Positions 10,166 to 24,262 of a DNA stretch of 28,660 nt are shown in pieces. The DNA comes from JAKFDI01 sp044508835 (GTDB taxonomy: Bacteria > Pseudomonadota > Gammaproteobacteria > Burkholderiales > Burkholderiaceae_C). Position 1 is the stretch's first letter. Each line of letters opens with the position of its first letter. The notes beneath the pieces were generated by a model. The model had not been told where the DNA came from. It was given only the letters and a program-made list of their open reading frames with translations, and searched no databases. The DNA lies in assembly GCA_044508835.1 (NCBI GenBank), contig JBIQHD010000044.1, forward strand, positions 1 through 28,660. Reading direction: 5' to 3'. The translations under genes and the position numbers were made by a program.

Positions 10166-10564
10166 GTGTCCACGAGCCCGCCGCGACCCATCGCCGACGA
10201 TCTCCGGCGCTTCGTGCTGACCAGCATTCCCTCGGTCTCGTACCTGGAGGCGATGCTGCTGTTCAGCCGGGCGCCGCACGCCACGCTCGGCACGGGCGAC
10301 GTGGCGCGCCTGCTGTACCTGCCCGAGCGCAGCACCACCCCGCTGCTGGCCGACCTGTGCGCGGCCGGCGTGCTGCAGGCCGACGGGGCGCAGCCCGCCG
10401 CCTTCCGGTTCGCGCCGCGCGACGCCGCGCTCGCGGCGATGATCGAGCGGCTGGCGCGCGCCTACGAGGCCGACCTCATCGGCGTCACGAAACTGATCCA
10501 CGACCGCACGCACAAGAGCGCGCAGCGGTTCTCCGAGGCATTCAAGTGGCGAAAGGACTCCTGA
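10166..10564 (+). CDS. Small winged-helix-like protein, first gene of a membrane-protein cassette
   Basis: I do not recognise a named family. The 132-residue protein is soluble, with no membrane segment. From about residue 24 to 90 its pattern of helix (SYLEAMLLFSR), a second helix (GTGDVARLLY), a recognition-like helix (RSTTPLLADLCAAGVL) and a short hydrophobic/basic hairpin (AAFRFAPRD) resembles a winged-helix fold of the MarR/ArsR kind. A helical C-terminus (about 88-125) could dimerise. DNA binding is inference from this pattern. The GTG at 10166 is preferred; a TTG at 10124 in the same frame is an alternative. Its TGA overlaps the next ATG (TGATG), and that gene's AAGGA ribosome-binding site lies inside this one. 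This gene and the two after it look like one transcript. Confidence 0.7.
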   Translation: MSTSPPRPIADDLRRFVLTSIPSVSYLEAMLLFSRAPHATLGTGDVARLLYLPERSTTPLLADLCAAGVLQADGAQPAAFRFAPRDAALAAMIERLARAYEADLIGVTKLIHDRTHKSAQRFSEAFKWRKDS

Positions 10565-10824
10565 TGGGCCAGTTCATCTACGCCGGTTGCGCGCTGACCG
10601 CCTTCATGTGCGCCTGGATGCTGCTGCGCAGCTACTTCCGGATGCGCCACCGCCTGCTGCTGTGGGGCGGCCTGTGCTTCATCGGGCTGTCGCTGAACAA
10701 CCTGCTGCTGGTGCTCGACCGCATCGTCTTCGCGGACATCGACTTTTCCACCTGGCGCCTGCTCACCGCGCTGGTGGCGGTGCTGCTGCTGCTGGGCGGG
10801 CTGGTGCTGGAGGGCGAGTCGTGA
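10564..10824 (+). CDS. Small membrane protein, DUF5985-like (first of a pair)
   Basis: An 86-residue protein that is almost entirely membrane: three hydrophobic segments at about residues 4-22, 32-52 and 64-82, separated by a basic RSYFRMRHR loop and the LNNLLLVLDRI motif. No catalytic motif is visible. It resembles the uncharacterised DUF5985 family as I recall it, and it is a distant paralogue of the next gene: both have a W/R-rich first loop followed by FxGLSLNN / FVLESLN. The start overlaps the upstream stop by one base and has AAGGA at 10553-10557. The 3' end overlaps the next start as GTGA. Function unknown; the obligate-looking coupling suggests the two proteins form a complex in the inner membrane. 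Confidence 0.8.
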   Translation: MGQFIYAGCALTAFMCAWMLLRSYFRMRHRLLLWGGLCFIGLSLNNLLLVLDRIVFADIDFSTWRLLTALVAVLLLLGGLVLEGES

Positions 10825-11099
10825 GCACCACCGAGACGCTGAACCTGATGATGCTGGGCGCCATCGCCGTGGTGTCGCTCGCCGTGGGCGGCGTGTTCTG
10901 GCGCTATTGGCGCACCACAGGCGACCGCTTCTTCCTGCTGTTCTCGCTGTCGTTCGTGCTGGAGTCGCTGAACCGCGTGCACATGGGGCTGGTGCATGCC
11001 TGGTCGGAGGATTCGCCGTTGCACTACGGTGTGCGCCTGGTCTCCTACGCGCTGATCCTGGTCGCGGTCTGGCTGAAGAACCGCCCCTCGGGCCGCTGA
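10821..11099 (+). CDS. Small membrane protein, DUF5985-like (second of a pair)
   Basis: A 92-residue membrane protein with three hydrophobic segments at about residues 8-26, 36-57 and 68-85. The loop FWRYWRTTGDRFF and the segment FSLSFVLESLNR align by eye with RSYFRMRHRLLLW and GLCFIGLSLNN of the preceding protein, so the two are paralogues. The GTG at 10821 overlaps the previous stop by 4 bases, and a strong GGAGG ribosome-binding site sits at 10809-10813 inside the previous gene. The end carries a basic KNRPSGR tail. dusA begins 24 bases later. No function can be assigned. Confidence 0.8.
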   Translation: MSTTETLNLMMLGAIAVVSLAVGGVFWRYWRTTGDRFFLLFSLSFVLESLNRVHMGLVHAWSEDSPLHYGVRLVSYALILVAVWLKNRPSGR

Positions 11100-11111
11100 G
11101 GGCCCCGCGGC

Positions 11112-11117
11112 GACAAT
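11112..11117 (+). promoter_or_regulatory. Candidate -10 element immediately before dusA
   Basis: GACAAT ends 6 bases before the dusA GTG, in the 24-bp gap after the membrane-protein cassette. Such placement would give a leaderless transcript. No -35 is visible, and the region before it is inside the preceding gene. Confidence 0.3.
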
Positions 11118-11123
11118 CGCGGG

Positions 11124-12143
<1,020 letters not shown>

Positions 12144-12168
12144 AGGCCCGGGGCCTTCGTAAACCCTG

Positions 12169-12189
12169 AGGCGCCGCGCGCCTTTCGTT
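12169..12189 (+). terminator. Probable dusA terminator
   Basis: A 6-bp GC stem AGGCGC (12169-12174) / GCGCCT (12178-12183) with the loop CGC is followed by TTCGTT, 25 bases after the dusA stop. The stem is short and the U-tract interrupted. A second small hairpin overlaps the stop codon (12142-12158). Confidence 0.45.
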
Positions 12190-12215
12190 GCAAAACGCGC
12201 TGCAAAAATTGCAAC
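12187..12215. repeat. Inverted repeat GTTGCAA-N15-TTGCAAC upstream of the kinase operon
   Basis: Perfect 7-bp arms at 12187-12193 and 12209-12215. A third TGCAA lies between them (12201-12205), giving the compact palindrome TGCAAAAATTGCA at 12201-12213. It could be an operator or chance within an AT-rich patch. Confidence 0.4.
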
Positions 12216-12277
12216 AGACTCCCCGCAGCCTGGGCGCCGGCCCGGCGTGACGGGCGATTCCCGCTCCGGCTCATCGG

Positions 12278-12307
12278 GAAAAACCGCCGGCTCGCCCCCG
12301 GTTTTTC
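12278..12307. terminator. Hairpin with A-tract/T-tract arms (terminator-like, both strands)
   Basis: The arms GAAAAACCG (12278-12286) and CGGTTTTTC (12299-12307) pair perfectly around a 12-base GC-rich loop. The T5 run lies in the stem itself rather than after it. It may act as a second dusA terminator or as a leader structure of the kinase mRNA. Confidence 0.4.
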
Positions 12308-12530
12308 TGATCCGGCGGCCGACGCCGGGGCGTCCGGGCCCGGCGGGGCCGGCGATGCGCCCTCGCGCCGCATTGGCACGGCGCATGCTCGCTCGGCGCG
12401 GGGCGCCGGCCGCAAGGCCCGCTGCAGTCGCCGGTCACGCCGCAGGATCCGCCAGCGCCTTCCAACCCGAGAGAACCCGTTCGCGCGGTCGCCGTCGTTG
12501 CGCCGTGCGTTTTCACGCATGGGGTAGTCG

Positions 12531-18280
<5,750 letters not shown>

Positions 18281-18290
<10 letters not shown>

Positions 18291-20458
18291 ACCCGTCACC
18301 CCCGCCGGACGACGGCCTGGCCGCAGCGGGCAAGTCGAACATCCTCGTCGTCGACGACCTGCCGGAGAAGCTGCTCGTCTTCGGCACCGTGCTCGAGGAC
18401 CTGGGCCAGAACCTGGTGTTCGTGCGCTCCGGCGCCGACGCGCTGCGCGAGGTGCTGCAGCGCGAGTTCGCGGTGATCCTGCTCGACGTCAACATGCCCG
18501 ACATCGACGGCTTCGAGACCGCGAGCCTGATCCGCCGCTACAAGCGCTCGGCGCACACGCCGATCATCTTCATCACCGCCTTCGCCGACGAGATCCAGAC
18601 CGCCCGCGGCTACTCGCTGGGCGCGGTGGACTACATCCTCTCGCCGGTGGTGCCCGAGGTGCTGCGCAGCAAGGTGAAGGTGTTCGTCGAGCTGCACTCG
18701 ATGCAGCGCCGCCTGCGCGAGCAGGCCGACGAGCGCGTGGCCCGCGTGGCGGCAGAGACCGCGCAGCGCGTCGCCGAGGATGCCGGGCGGCGCTCGCAGT
18801 TCCTCTCCAACGCGAGCCGCGTGCTCGGCGGCTCGCTGGACCGCGACGTGGGCATGCGCCGGTTGGCCGAGCTGCTGGTGTCCGAGCTCGCCGCCTTCGC
18901 CGCCCTCGCGCTCGCCGACGCGCACGGCGTGCTGCAGCCCGTAGTGACTGCCGGGGGCGAGGGTGCGCCGCTGCCCGAGGCGGCGCTGCAGGCGATGCGT
19001 GAGGCGTTCGCGAACCGGCGGCGCGTCACCCGCGCGCTGCCGAGCGCCGCCGCGCTCGGCGCACCGGACGCGCCCGATGCGCCGCTGCCGCTGGGCCGTC
19101 TCGCGGCCGTGCCCATGCTGATCGGCGATCGGGCGATCGGCGCCATGCTCGTCGCCGCGCCGCACGGCGCCCCGGACGACGCGCACGACTGGGAGGTGCT
19201 CGAAGACCTGGCCGACCGCGCCGCCATCGCCTTCGAGAACGCGCAGCTCTACCGCAGCCTGCAGGCCGAGATCGTGGAGCGGCGCGCCGCCGAGACCGAG
19301 CTGCAGGACGCCAGCCGCCGCAAGGACGAGTTCCTCGCCATGCTCTCGCACGAGCTGCGCAACCCGCTCGCGCCGATCCGCAACGCGCTGGAGGTGGTGC
19401 GCCGCATCGCGCCGCCCGATTCCAAGCTCACCTGGGCCGGCGACGTGATGGACCGGCAGGTGCGCCACCTCACCCGGCTGGTCGAGGAACTGCTCGACGT
19501 GGCCCGCATCAGCCAGGGAAAGATCGCGCTGAACCGCGAGCCCGTGGACCTGAACGCGGTGATCGCGCACAGCGTCGAGACGGCGCAGCCCTTCGTCGAC
19601 GCGCGCGGCCACGTGCTGCAGGTGCAACTGCCGCACACGCCGGTGTTCCTGCACGGCGACTTCTCGCGGCTGTCGCAGGTGGTGGGCAACCTGCTGCACA
19701 ACGCCGCCAAGTTCAGCGAGGAGGGCGGGCGCATCCTGCTCGCGCTGTGGGTGGAGGAGGGCAACGCCGTGTTGGCCGTGCGCGACGGCGGCATCGGCAT
19801 CGACGCCGGCCTGCTGCCGCGCATCTTCGACCTCTTCGCGCAGGGCAGCCGCTCGCTCGACCGCAGCCAGGGCGGCCTCGGCGTGGGCCTCACGCTGGTG
19901 CGCCGGCTGGTGGAGCTGCACGGCGGCCGCGTGGAGGCGCTGAGCGAGGGCCCCGACCGCGGCGCCGAGTTCCGCGTGCGCATCCCCTGCGTCAGCGTGG
20001 TGGGCGGCGGCGAGGGCGACGCCGCCGGAGCAGGGGCGCCGGCATCCACCGGCGGGCGCCGGGTGCTGATCGTCGACGACAACCAGGACGCCGCCGACAG
20101 CGTGGCCCAGTTCCTCCAGCTCGAAGGCCACGAGGTGAAGACGGTGGGCGACGGCATGCAGGCCATCGCCTGCGTGCCGGTGTTCGCGCCGCAGGTGGTG
20201 GTGCTCGACATCGGCCTGCCGGTGCTGAGCGGCTACGAGGTGGCCAGGCGCCTGCGCGAGATGCCGGCCACGCGCGACGCGCTCATCGTGGCCCTCACCG
20301 GCTACGGGCAGAAGGAAGACCGCGAGCGCGCGCTCGAATCGGGCTTCGACCACCACTTCGTGAAGCCCACCGACCCGCACGCGCTGACCGCGCTGATCGC
20401 CCGCTGGACGCGCGAGGGCGCCGAGCCGGGCGGCGCGGCGAACAGCGCCGCCCGCTGA
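18281..20458 (+). CDS. Hybrid sensor histidine kinase, REC-GAF-HisKA-HATPase-REC
   Basis: A 725-residue soluble kinase. The N-terminal receiver has phospho-acceptor D69 in LLDVNMPDIDG, but the usual KP motif is replaced (DYILSPVVPE), so its conserved lysine is missing. A linker coiled coil (about 138-175) leads to a weak GAF domain (about 185-330). HisKA carries H357 in AMLSHELRNPL. HATPase boxes are NLLHNAAKF, DGGIGI and GGLGVGLTLVRRL. A C-terminal receiver has D643 in VVLDIGLPVLSG and a normal FVKPTD lysine. The GTG at 18281 overlaps the end of the poly-HAMP kinase by 10 bases, so translation is probably coupled and the two should work in one phosphorelay. No output domain is present. It ends 3 bases from the end of the convergent transporter gene. 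Confidence 0.92.
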
Positions 20459-20461
20459 CGC

Positions 20462-21385
20462 TCAGGGCGGAATCTCGCCGGGCGCGCCGCCCGGCCAGGT
20501 GGCGAGCACCACCCCGGCCAGCGCGAGGCCCAGCGCCGCGACCTGCAGCGCCGCCAGCCGCTCGCCGAGGAAGACCACGCCCACCGCGGCCGCGCTCACC
20601 GGCAGCAGCACCGTGTACACGCCGGCCGAGGAGGCGGGCACGTGCCGCAGGCCCGTCATCCACAGCCACACCGTCACCATGCTGGCGGCGAGCGAATAGA
20701 ACAGCAGCAGCCACCACACCGGCAGGCCGACCGCGCCGAGGTCGTGGTGCCAGGCCTGCCACAGGCCGAAGGGCGTGACGAGCGCCAGCCCCCACAGGTT
20801 CACGAGCGCGCTGATGCGCTTGGGCGACACGCTGGCCGTGAGCCGCTTGCCGACCACCACGTAGACGGCCTCGCACACCACGGCGCCGAACAGCAGCAGG
20901 TTGCCGAGCCAGGTGCCGCCGCCGCCCTCGGCGTTCTTGGCCATCGACACCAGCGCGATGCCCGCCACCGCGCAGGCGATGCCGGCCGCCACGCGGCGGG
21001 TGATGCGCTCGCGCAGGAAGGCCCACGACAGCACGGCCACCGCCGCCGGGATGGCGGCCATGATCACGCCCGCGGCCAGCGCCGAGCTCATCGAGATGCC
21101 GAACAGCATGCACACCGAGAACAGGAAGTTGCCGAAGAAGGACTCGACGAACAGCAGCCCGCGGTCGTGGCGCGACAGCGGCGCCTCGCCGGCCCCGCGC
21201 CGCACCCAGGGCGCCATCGCCACGGCCGCGATGCCGAAGCGCATCCACGCCAGCAGGAACACCGGGAACGCGATCACGAGCACCTTGGACAGCGCCACGT
21301 AGCTGCCCACCAGCACCATGGCCGACGACAGGCACAAGTAGGCAAGCCACGGCACGTGCCGTGGCGCGGCCGCGGTGCGCGTCAT
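20462..21385 (-). CDS. EamA/DMT-superfamily transporter
   Basis: A 307-residue inner-membrane protein with about ten hydrophobic segments in two repeated halves, the layout of drug/metabolite transporters (RhaT/EamA type). FLRERITRRVAAGI at the end of the first half and FLGERLAALQVAALGLALAGV at the end of the second are the paired signature segments. Substrates of this family range from amino acids to purines and cannot be read from sequence. As last gene of the polyamine operon it may move a polyamine-derived metabolite or amino acid. The ATG at 21385 overlaps the aldehyde dehydrogenase stop as ATGA; the longer frame upstream is shadow over that gene. No terminator is visible in the 3-base gap to the convergent kinase gene. 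Confidence 0.88.
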   Translation of the reverse strand: MTRTAAAPRHVPWLAYLCLSSAMVLVGSYVALSKVLVIAFPVFLLAWMRFGIAAVAMAPWVRRGAGEAPLSRHDRGLLFVESFFGNFLFSVCMLFGISMSSALAAGVIMAAIPAAVAVLSWAFLRERITRRVAAGIACAVAGIALVSMAKNAEGGGGTWLGNLLLFGAVVCEAVYVVVGKRLTASVSPKRISALVNLWGLALVTPFGLWQAWHHDLGAVGLPVWWLLLFYSLAASMVTVWLWMTGLRHVPASSAGVYTVLLPVSAAAVGVVFLGERLAALQVAALGLALAGVVLATWPGGAPGEIPP

Positions 21386-22878
21386 GAGTCGATGCGCAGC
21401 CACGTGGTCTTCAGTTCGGTGACCTTGTCGAAGGCGTGCAGCGACTTGTCTCGCCCGTTGCCGCTCTGGCCGTAGCCGCCGAAGGGCACGGTGATGTCGT
21501 CCTCGTCGTACTGGTTCACGTGCACGGTGCCGGCGCGCAGCGCGCGCGCCACGCGGTGGGCGCGGCTGAGGTGGTCGCTCCACACGCTCGCCTGCAGGCC
21601 GTAGCGGCTGTCGTTGGCGAGCGCGACGGCTTCCTCCTCGGTGCGGAAGCGGATGACCGAGAGCACCGGGCCGAAGATCTCCTCCTGCGCGATGCGCATG
21701 CGGTTGTCGACGTCGGCGAACACGGTGGGCTCGACGTAGCAGCCGCCGGTCTCCTGCCGCACGCGCGCGCCGCCGGCCACGAGCGTGGCGCCTTCGCGCC
21801 GGCCGGCCTCGATGTGGCCGAGCACGCTGCGCAGCTGCACCTCGTCGACGATGGCGCCCATCTCGGTGGCCGGGTCCAGCGGGTCGGCGGGCTGCATCTT
21901 CGCGGCCTCGGCGGCGACGATCTCGGTGAAGCGGTCGGCCACGCGCTCGTGCACGATCGCGCGCGACGGCGCGTTGCAGCTCTCGCCCTGGTTGAAGAAG
22001 ATGCTGCCGGCGGCGGTGACGGCGGCGCGCTGCAGGTCGGCGAAGTCGTCGAACACGACGAAGGCCGACTTGCCGCCGAGCTCGTTGAACACGCGCTTGA
22101 GGTTGCTGCGGCCTGCGTACTCGAGCATCCTGCGCCCGACCTGCGTCGAGCCGGTGAAGCCGATGGCGTCCACGTCCATGTGCAGTGCGAGCGCCTCGCC
22201 GGCCTCGTGGCCGTGGCCGGGCACCACGTTGAACACGCCCTCGGGCAGGCCGGCCTCGAGCGCGATCTCGGCCAGGCGCAGCGCGGACAGCGACGACTTC
22301 TCGCTCGGCTTGAGCACCACGCTGTTGCCGGCGGCCAGCGCCGGGCCGAGCTTCCACGCCGCCATCACGAGCGGGTAGTTCCAGGGCACGATGGCGCCGA
22401 TCACGCCCATCGGCTCGCGGGTGACGAGCGCCAGGCCCGTCGCCGGCGTGGGCGCGATCTCGTCGTAGAGCTTGTCCACCGCCTCGGCGTACCAGGCGAT
22501 GCAGCGCACGGTGAGGGCGATGTCGACGTCGAGCGCGTGGCGGATGGGCTTGCCCATGTCGAGCGTGTCGAGCAGGGCGAGCTGCTCGCGGTGGCGCTTG
22601 ATGCCTTCGGCGAAGCGCTGCAGCACCTTCTTGCGCTCGGCCGGCGCCTGGCCGCACCAGCGCCGGTCGGCGAAGGCGCGGCGCGCGGCGGCGACGGCGC
22701 GGTCGACGTCGGTCGCCCGGCAGCGCGCCACGCGGGTGAGGAACCAGCCGTCGATCGGCGAGACGGTGTCGAAGGTGGCCTCGTCGGCGGCGTGCACGCG
22801 CCGGCCGTCGATGACGGCGCGGCCGTCGAAGGTGGTGCGTGCTGCGCGAGATTTCCAATCGACGGGAGGCGCGTCCAT
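21382..22878 (-). CDS. puuC: PuuC-like aldehyde dehydrogenase (gamma-glutamyl-gamma-aminobutyraldehyde / aminobutyraldehyde)
   Basis: NAD(P)-dependent aldehyde dehydrogenase of 498 residues, the usual length. The catalytic cysteine C301 lies in NQGESC and the general base E267 in NELGGK; PWN (165-167) and KPSEKS (190-195) are the oxyanion and cofactor segments. The C-terminal GGYGQSGNGRDKSLHAFDK closely matches E. coli PuuC. It would oxidise aminobutyraldehyde, or its gamma-glutamyl form, to GABA or gamma-glutamyl-GABA. The ATG at 22878 overlaps the aminotransferase stop by one base (TGATG) and is preferred; a GTG at 22887 would add three residues. One oddity is Ser/Asn in place of the more common Val/Ile around the catalytic cysteine (ESCNAPSR). 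Confidence 0.9.
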   Translation of the reverse strand: MDAPPVDWKSRAARTTFDGRAVIDGRRVHAADEATFDTVSPIDGWFLTRVARCRATDVDRAVAAARRAFADRRWCGQAPAERKKVLQRFAEGIKRHREQLALLDTLDMGKPIRHALDVDIALTVRCIAWYAEAVDKLYDEIAPTPATGLALVTREPMGVIGAIVPWNYPLVMAAWKLGPALAAGNSVVLKPSEKSSLSALRLAEIALEAGLPEGVFNVVPGHGHEAGEALALHMDVDAIGFTGSTQVGRRMLEYAGRSNLKRVFNELGGKSAFVVFDDFADLQRAAVTAAGSIFFNQGESCNAPSRAIVHERVADRFTEIVAAEAAKMQPADPLDPATEMGAIVDEVQLRSVLGHIEAGRREGATLVAGGARVRQETGGCYVEPTVFADVDNRMRIAQEEIFGPVLSVIRFRTEEEAVALANDSRYGLQASVWSDHLSRAHRVARALRAGTVHVNQYDEDDITVPFGGYGQSGNGRDKSLHAFDKVTELKTTWLRIDS

Positions 22879-24260
22879 CACTTCCACCCCCGCTTCTGCA
22901 CGTCGGCCAGCGTCAGGTCGAGGCAGCGGCGGATCAAACCCACCATCTCGTCAACCTGCGCGCGCGTCATCACCAGCGGCGGCGCCACGATCATGCGGTC
23001 GCCGACGGCACGCATGACCAGGCCGTTGCCGAAGCAGTGGCCGCGGCACAGCATGCCCACGCCCAGCGCCGGGTTGAAGCGCGCGCCCGAGGCCTTGTCC
23101 TTCACGAGCTGCAGCGCGCCCATCATGCCCAGGCTCTGCGCCTCGCCCACCAGCGGGTGCTCGGCCAGGGCCTGCCAGTGCGCGGCCAGGTGCGGGCCGG
23201 TGTCCTCGCGCACCTTGTCGACCAGGCCCTCGCGCTGGATCAGCCGCAGGTTGGCCACGGCCACCGCGCAGGCCACCGGGTGGCCGCTGTAGGTGTAGCC
23301 GTGGGCGAACTCGCCGCCCTCGTCGACCAGCGCGCGCGCCACGCGCTCGCCCACCAGCACGCCGCCGAGCGGGATGTAGCCGGAGCTCACGCCCTTGGCG
23401 AAGGTCATCAGGTCGGGCCGGAAGCCGAGCGTCTCGCAGCCGAACCAGCGGCCGGTGCGGCCGAAGCCGCAGATCACCTCGTCGGACACCAGCAGGATGC
23501 CGTGCCTGCGGCAGATGCGCTCGATCTCGGGCCAGTAGGTGGCCGGCGGCACGATCACGCCGCCCGCGCCCTGCACCGGCTCGCCGATGAAGGCGGCCAC
23601 CCGGTCGGCGCCGATCTCCTCGATCTTCGCTTCCAGCCAGCGCGCGGCGCGCAGGCCGAAGTCGTCGCGGCTCTCGCCGCGGCCGAGCTCGAACCAGAAC
23701 GGCTGCTCGATGTGCGCGATGCCGGGGATGGGCAGGCCGCCCTGGGCGTGCATGTCGCCCATGCCGCCGAGCGAGGCGCCGGCCATGGTCGAGCCGTGGT
23801 AGGCGTTGCGCCGGCTGATGATGACCTGTCGCTGCGGCTGGCCCATCAGGTCCCAGTAGCGGCGCACCATGCGCACGATGGTGTCGTTGCCCTCGGAGCC
23901 CGAGCTCGTGAAGAACACGTGCTCGAAGCCCGGCGGCGACACCTCGGCCAGCAGCTCGGCGAGCTCGATCGCCGGCGGCGTGGTGGTCTGGAAGAACGAG
24001 TTGTAGAAGGGCAGCTGCTTGAGCTGCGCGGTCGCCGCGTCGATCAGTTCCTGCCGGCCGTAGCCCACGTTCACGCACCAAAGGCCCGACATCGCGTCGA
24101 GGATGCGGTGGCCGTCGCTGTCCCAGAGATAGATGCCTTCGCCGCGCGTGATGATGCGCGAGCCCTGGCCCTGCAGCGCCTTGAAGTCGGTGAACGGATG
24201 CAGGAAGTGCGCCGAGTCGGCGGCCTGCCATTGCCTGGTGGTTCTCGTGGCGGTGTCCAT
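22878..24260 (-). CDS. spuC: Class III aminotransferase, SpuC-like putrescine:pyruvate aminotransferase
   Basis: PLP-dependent class III aminotransferase of 460 residues. The PLP lysine K289 is in TFAKGVSSGYIPLGG, the pyridine-nitrogen aspartate D260 in LLVSDEVICGFGRTG, and SSGSEGNDT (119-127) binds the phosphate. The N-terminal HFLHPFTDF and SGLWCVNVGYGR match the SpuC group of Pseudomonas, which moves an amino group from putrescine to pyruvate to give 4-aminobutyraldehyde and alanine. Placement directly after the puuA/spuB-like gene and before the aldehyde dehydrogenase supports that role. The ATG at 24260 lies two bases after the upstream stop; an upstream open extension is shadow. Amine specificity (putrescine, cadaverine or spermidine) cannot be fixed from sequence. 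Confidence 0.88.
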   Translation of the reverse strand: MDTATRTTRQWQAADSAHFLHPFTDFKALQGQGSRIITRGEGIYLWDSDGHRILDAMSGLWCVNVGYGRQELIDAATAQLKQLPFYNSFFQTTTPPAIELAELLAEVSPPGFEHVFFTSSGSEGNDTIVRMVRRYWDLMGQPQRQVIISRRNAYHGSTMAGASLGGMGDMHAQGGLPIPGIAHIEQPFWFELGRGESRDDFGLRAARWLEAKIEEIGADRVAAFIGEPVQGAGGVIVPPATYWPEIERICRRHGILLVSDEVICGFGRTGRWFGCETLGFRPDLMTFAKGVSSGYIPLGGVLVGERVARALVDEGGEFAHGYTYSGHPVACAVAVANLRLIQREGLVDKVREDTGPHLAAHWQALAEHPLVGEAQSLGMMGALQLVKDKASGARFNPALGVGMLCRGHCFGNGLVMRAVGDRMIVAPPLVMTRAQVDEMVGLIRRCLDLTLADVQKRGWK

Positions 24261-24262
24261 GG

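Larger units (their letters stand above)
12144..12530. other. Intergenic region between dusA and the poly-HAMP kinase
   Basis: 387 bases without a supportable gene. It holds a probable dusA terminator (12169-12189), an inverted repeat GTTGCAA-N15-TTGCAAC (12187-12215) in a locally AT-rich patch, and a second hairpin GAAAAACCG/CGGTTTTTC (12278-12307). The rest, 12308-12518, is GC-rich with no clear promoter. A two-codon ATG-GGG-TAG frame at 12519-12527 is in phase with the kinase gene and blocks any N-terminal extension of it. Confidence 0.6.
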
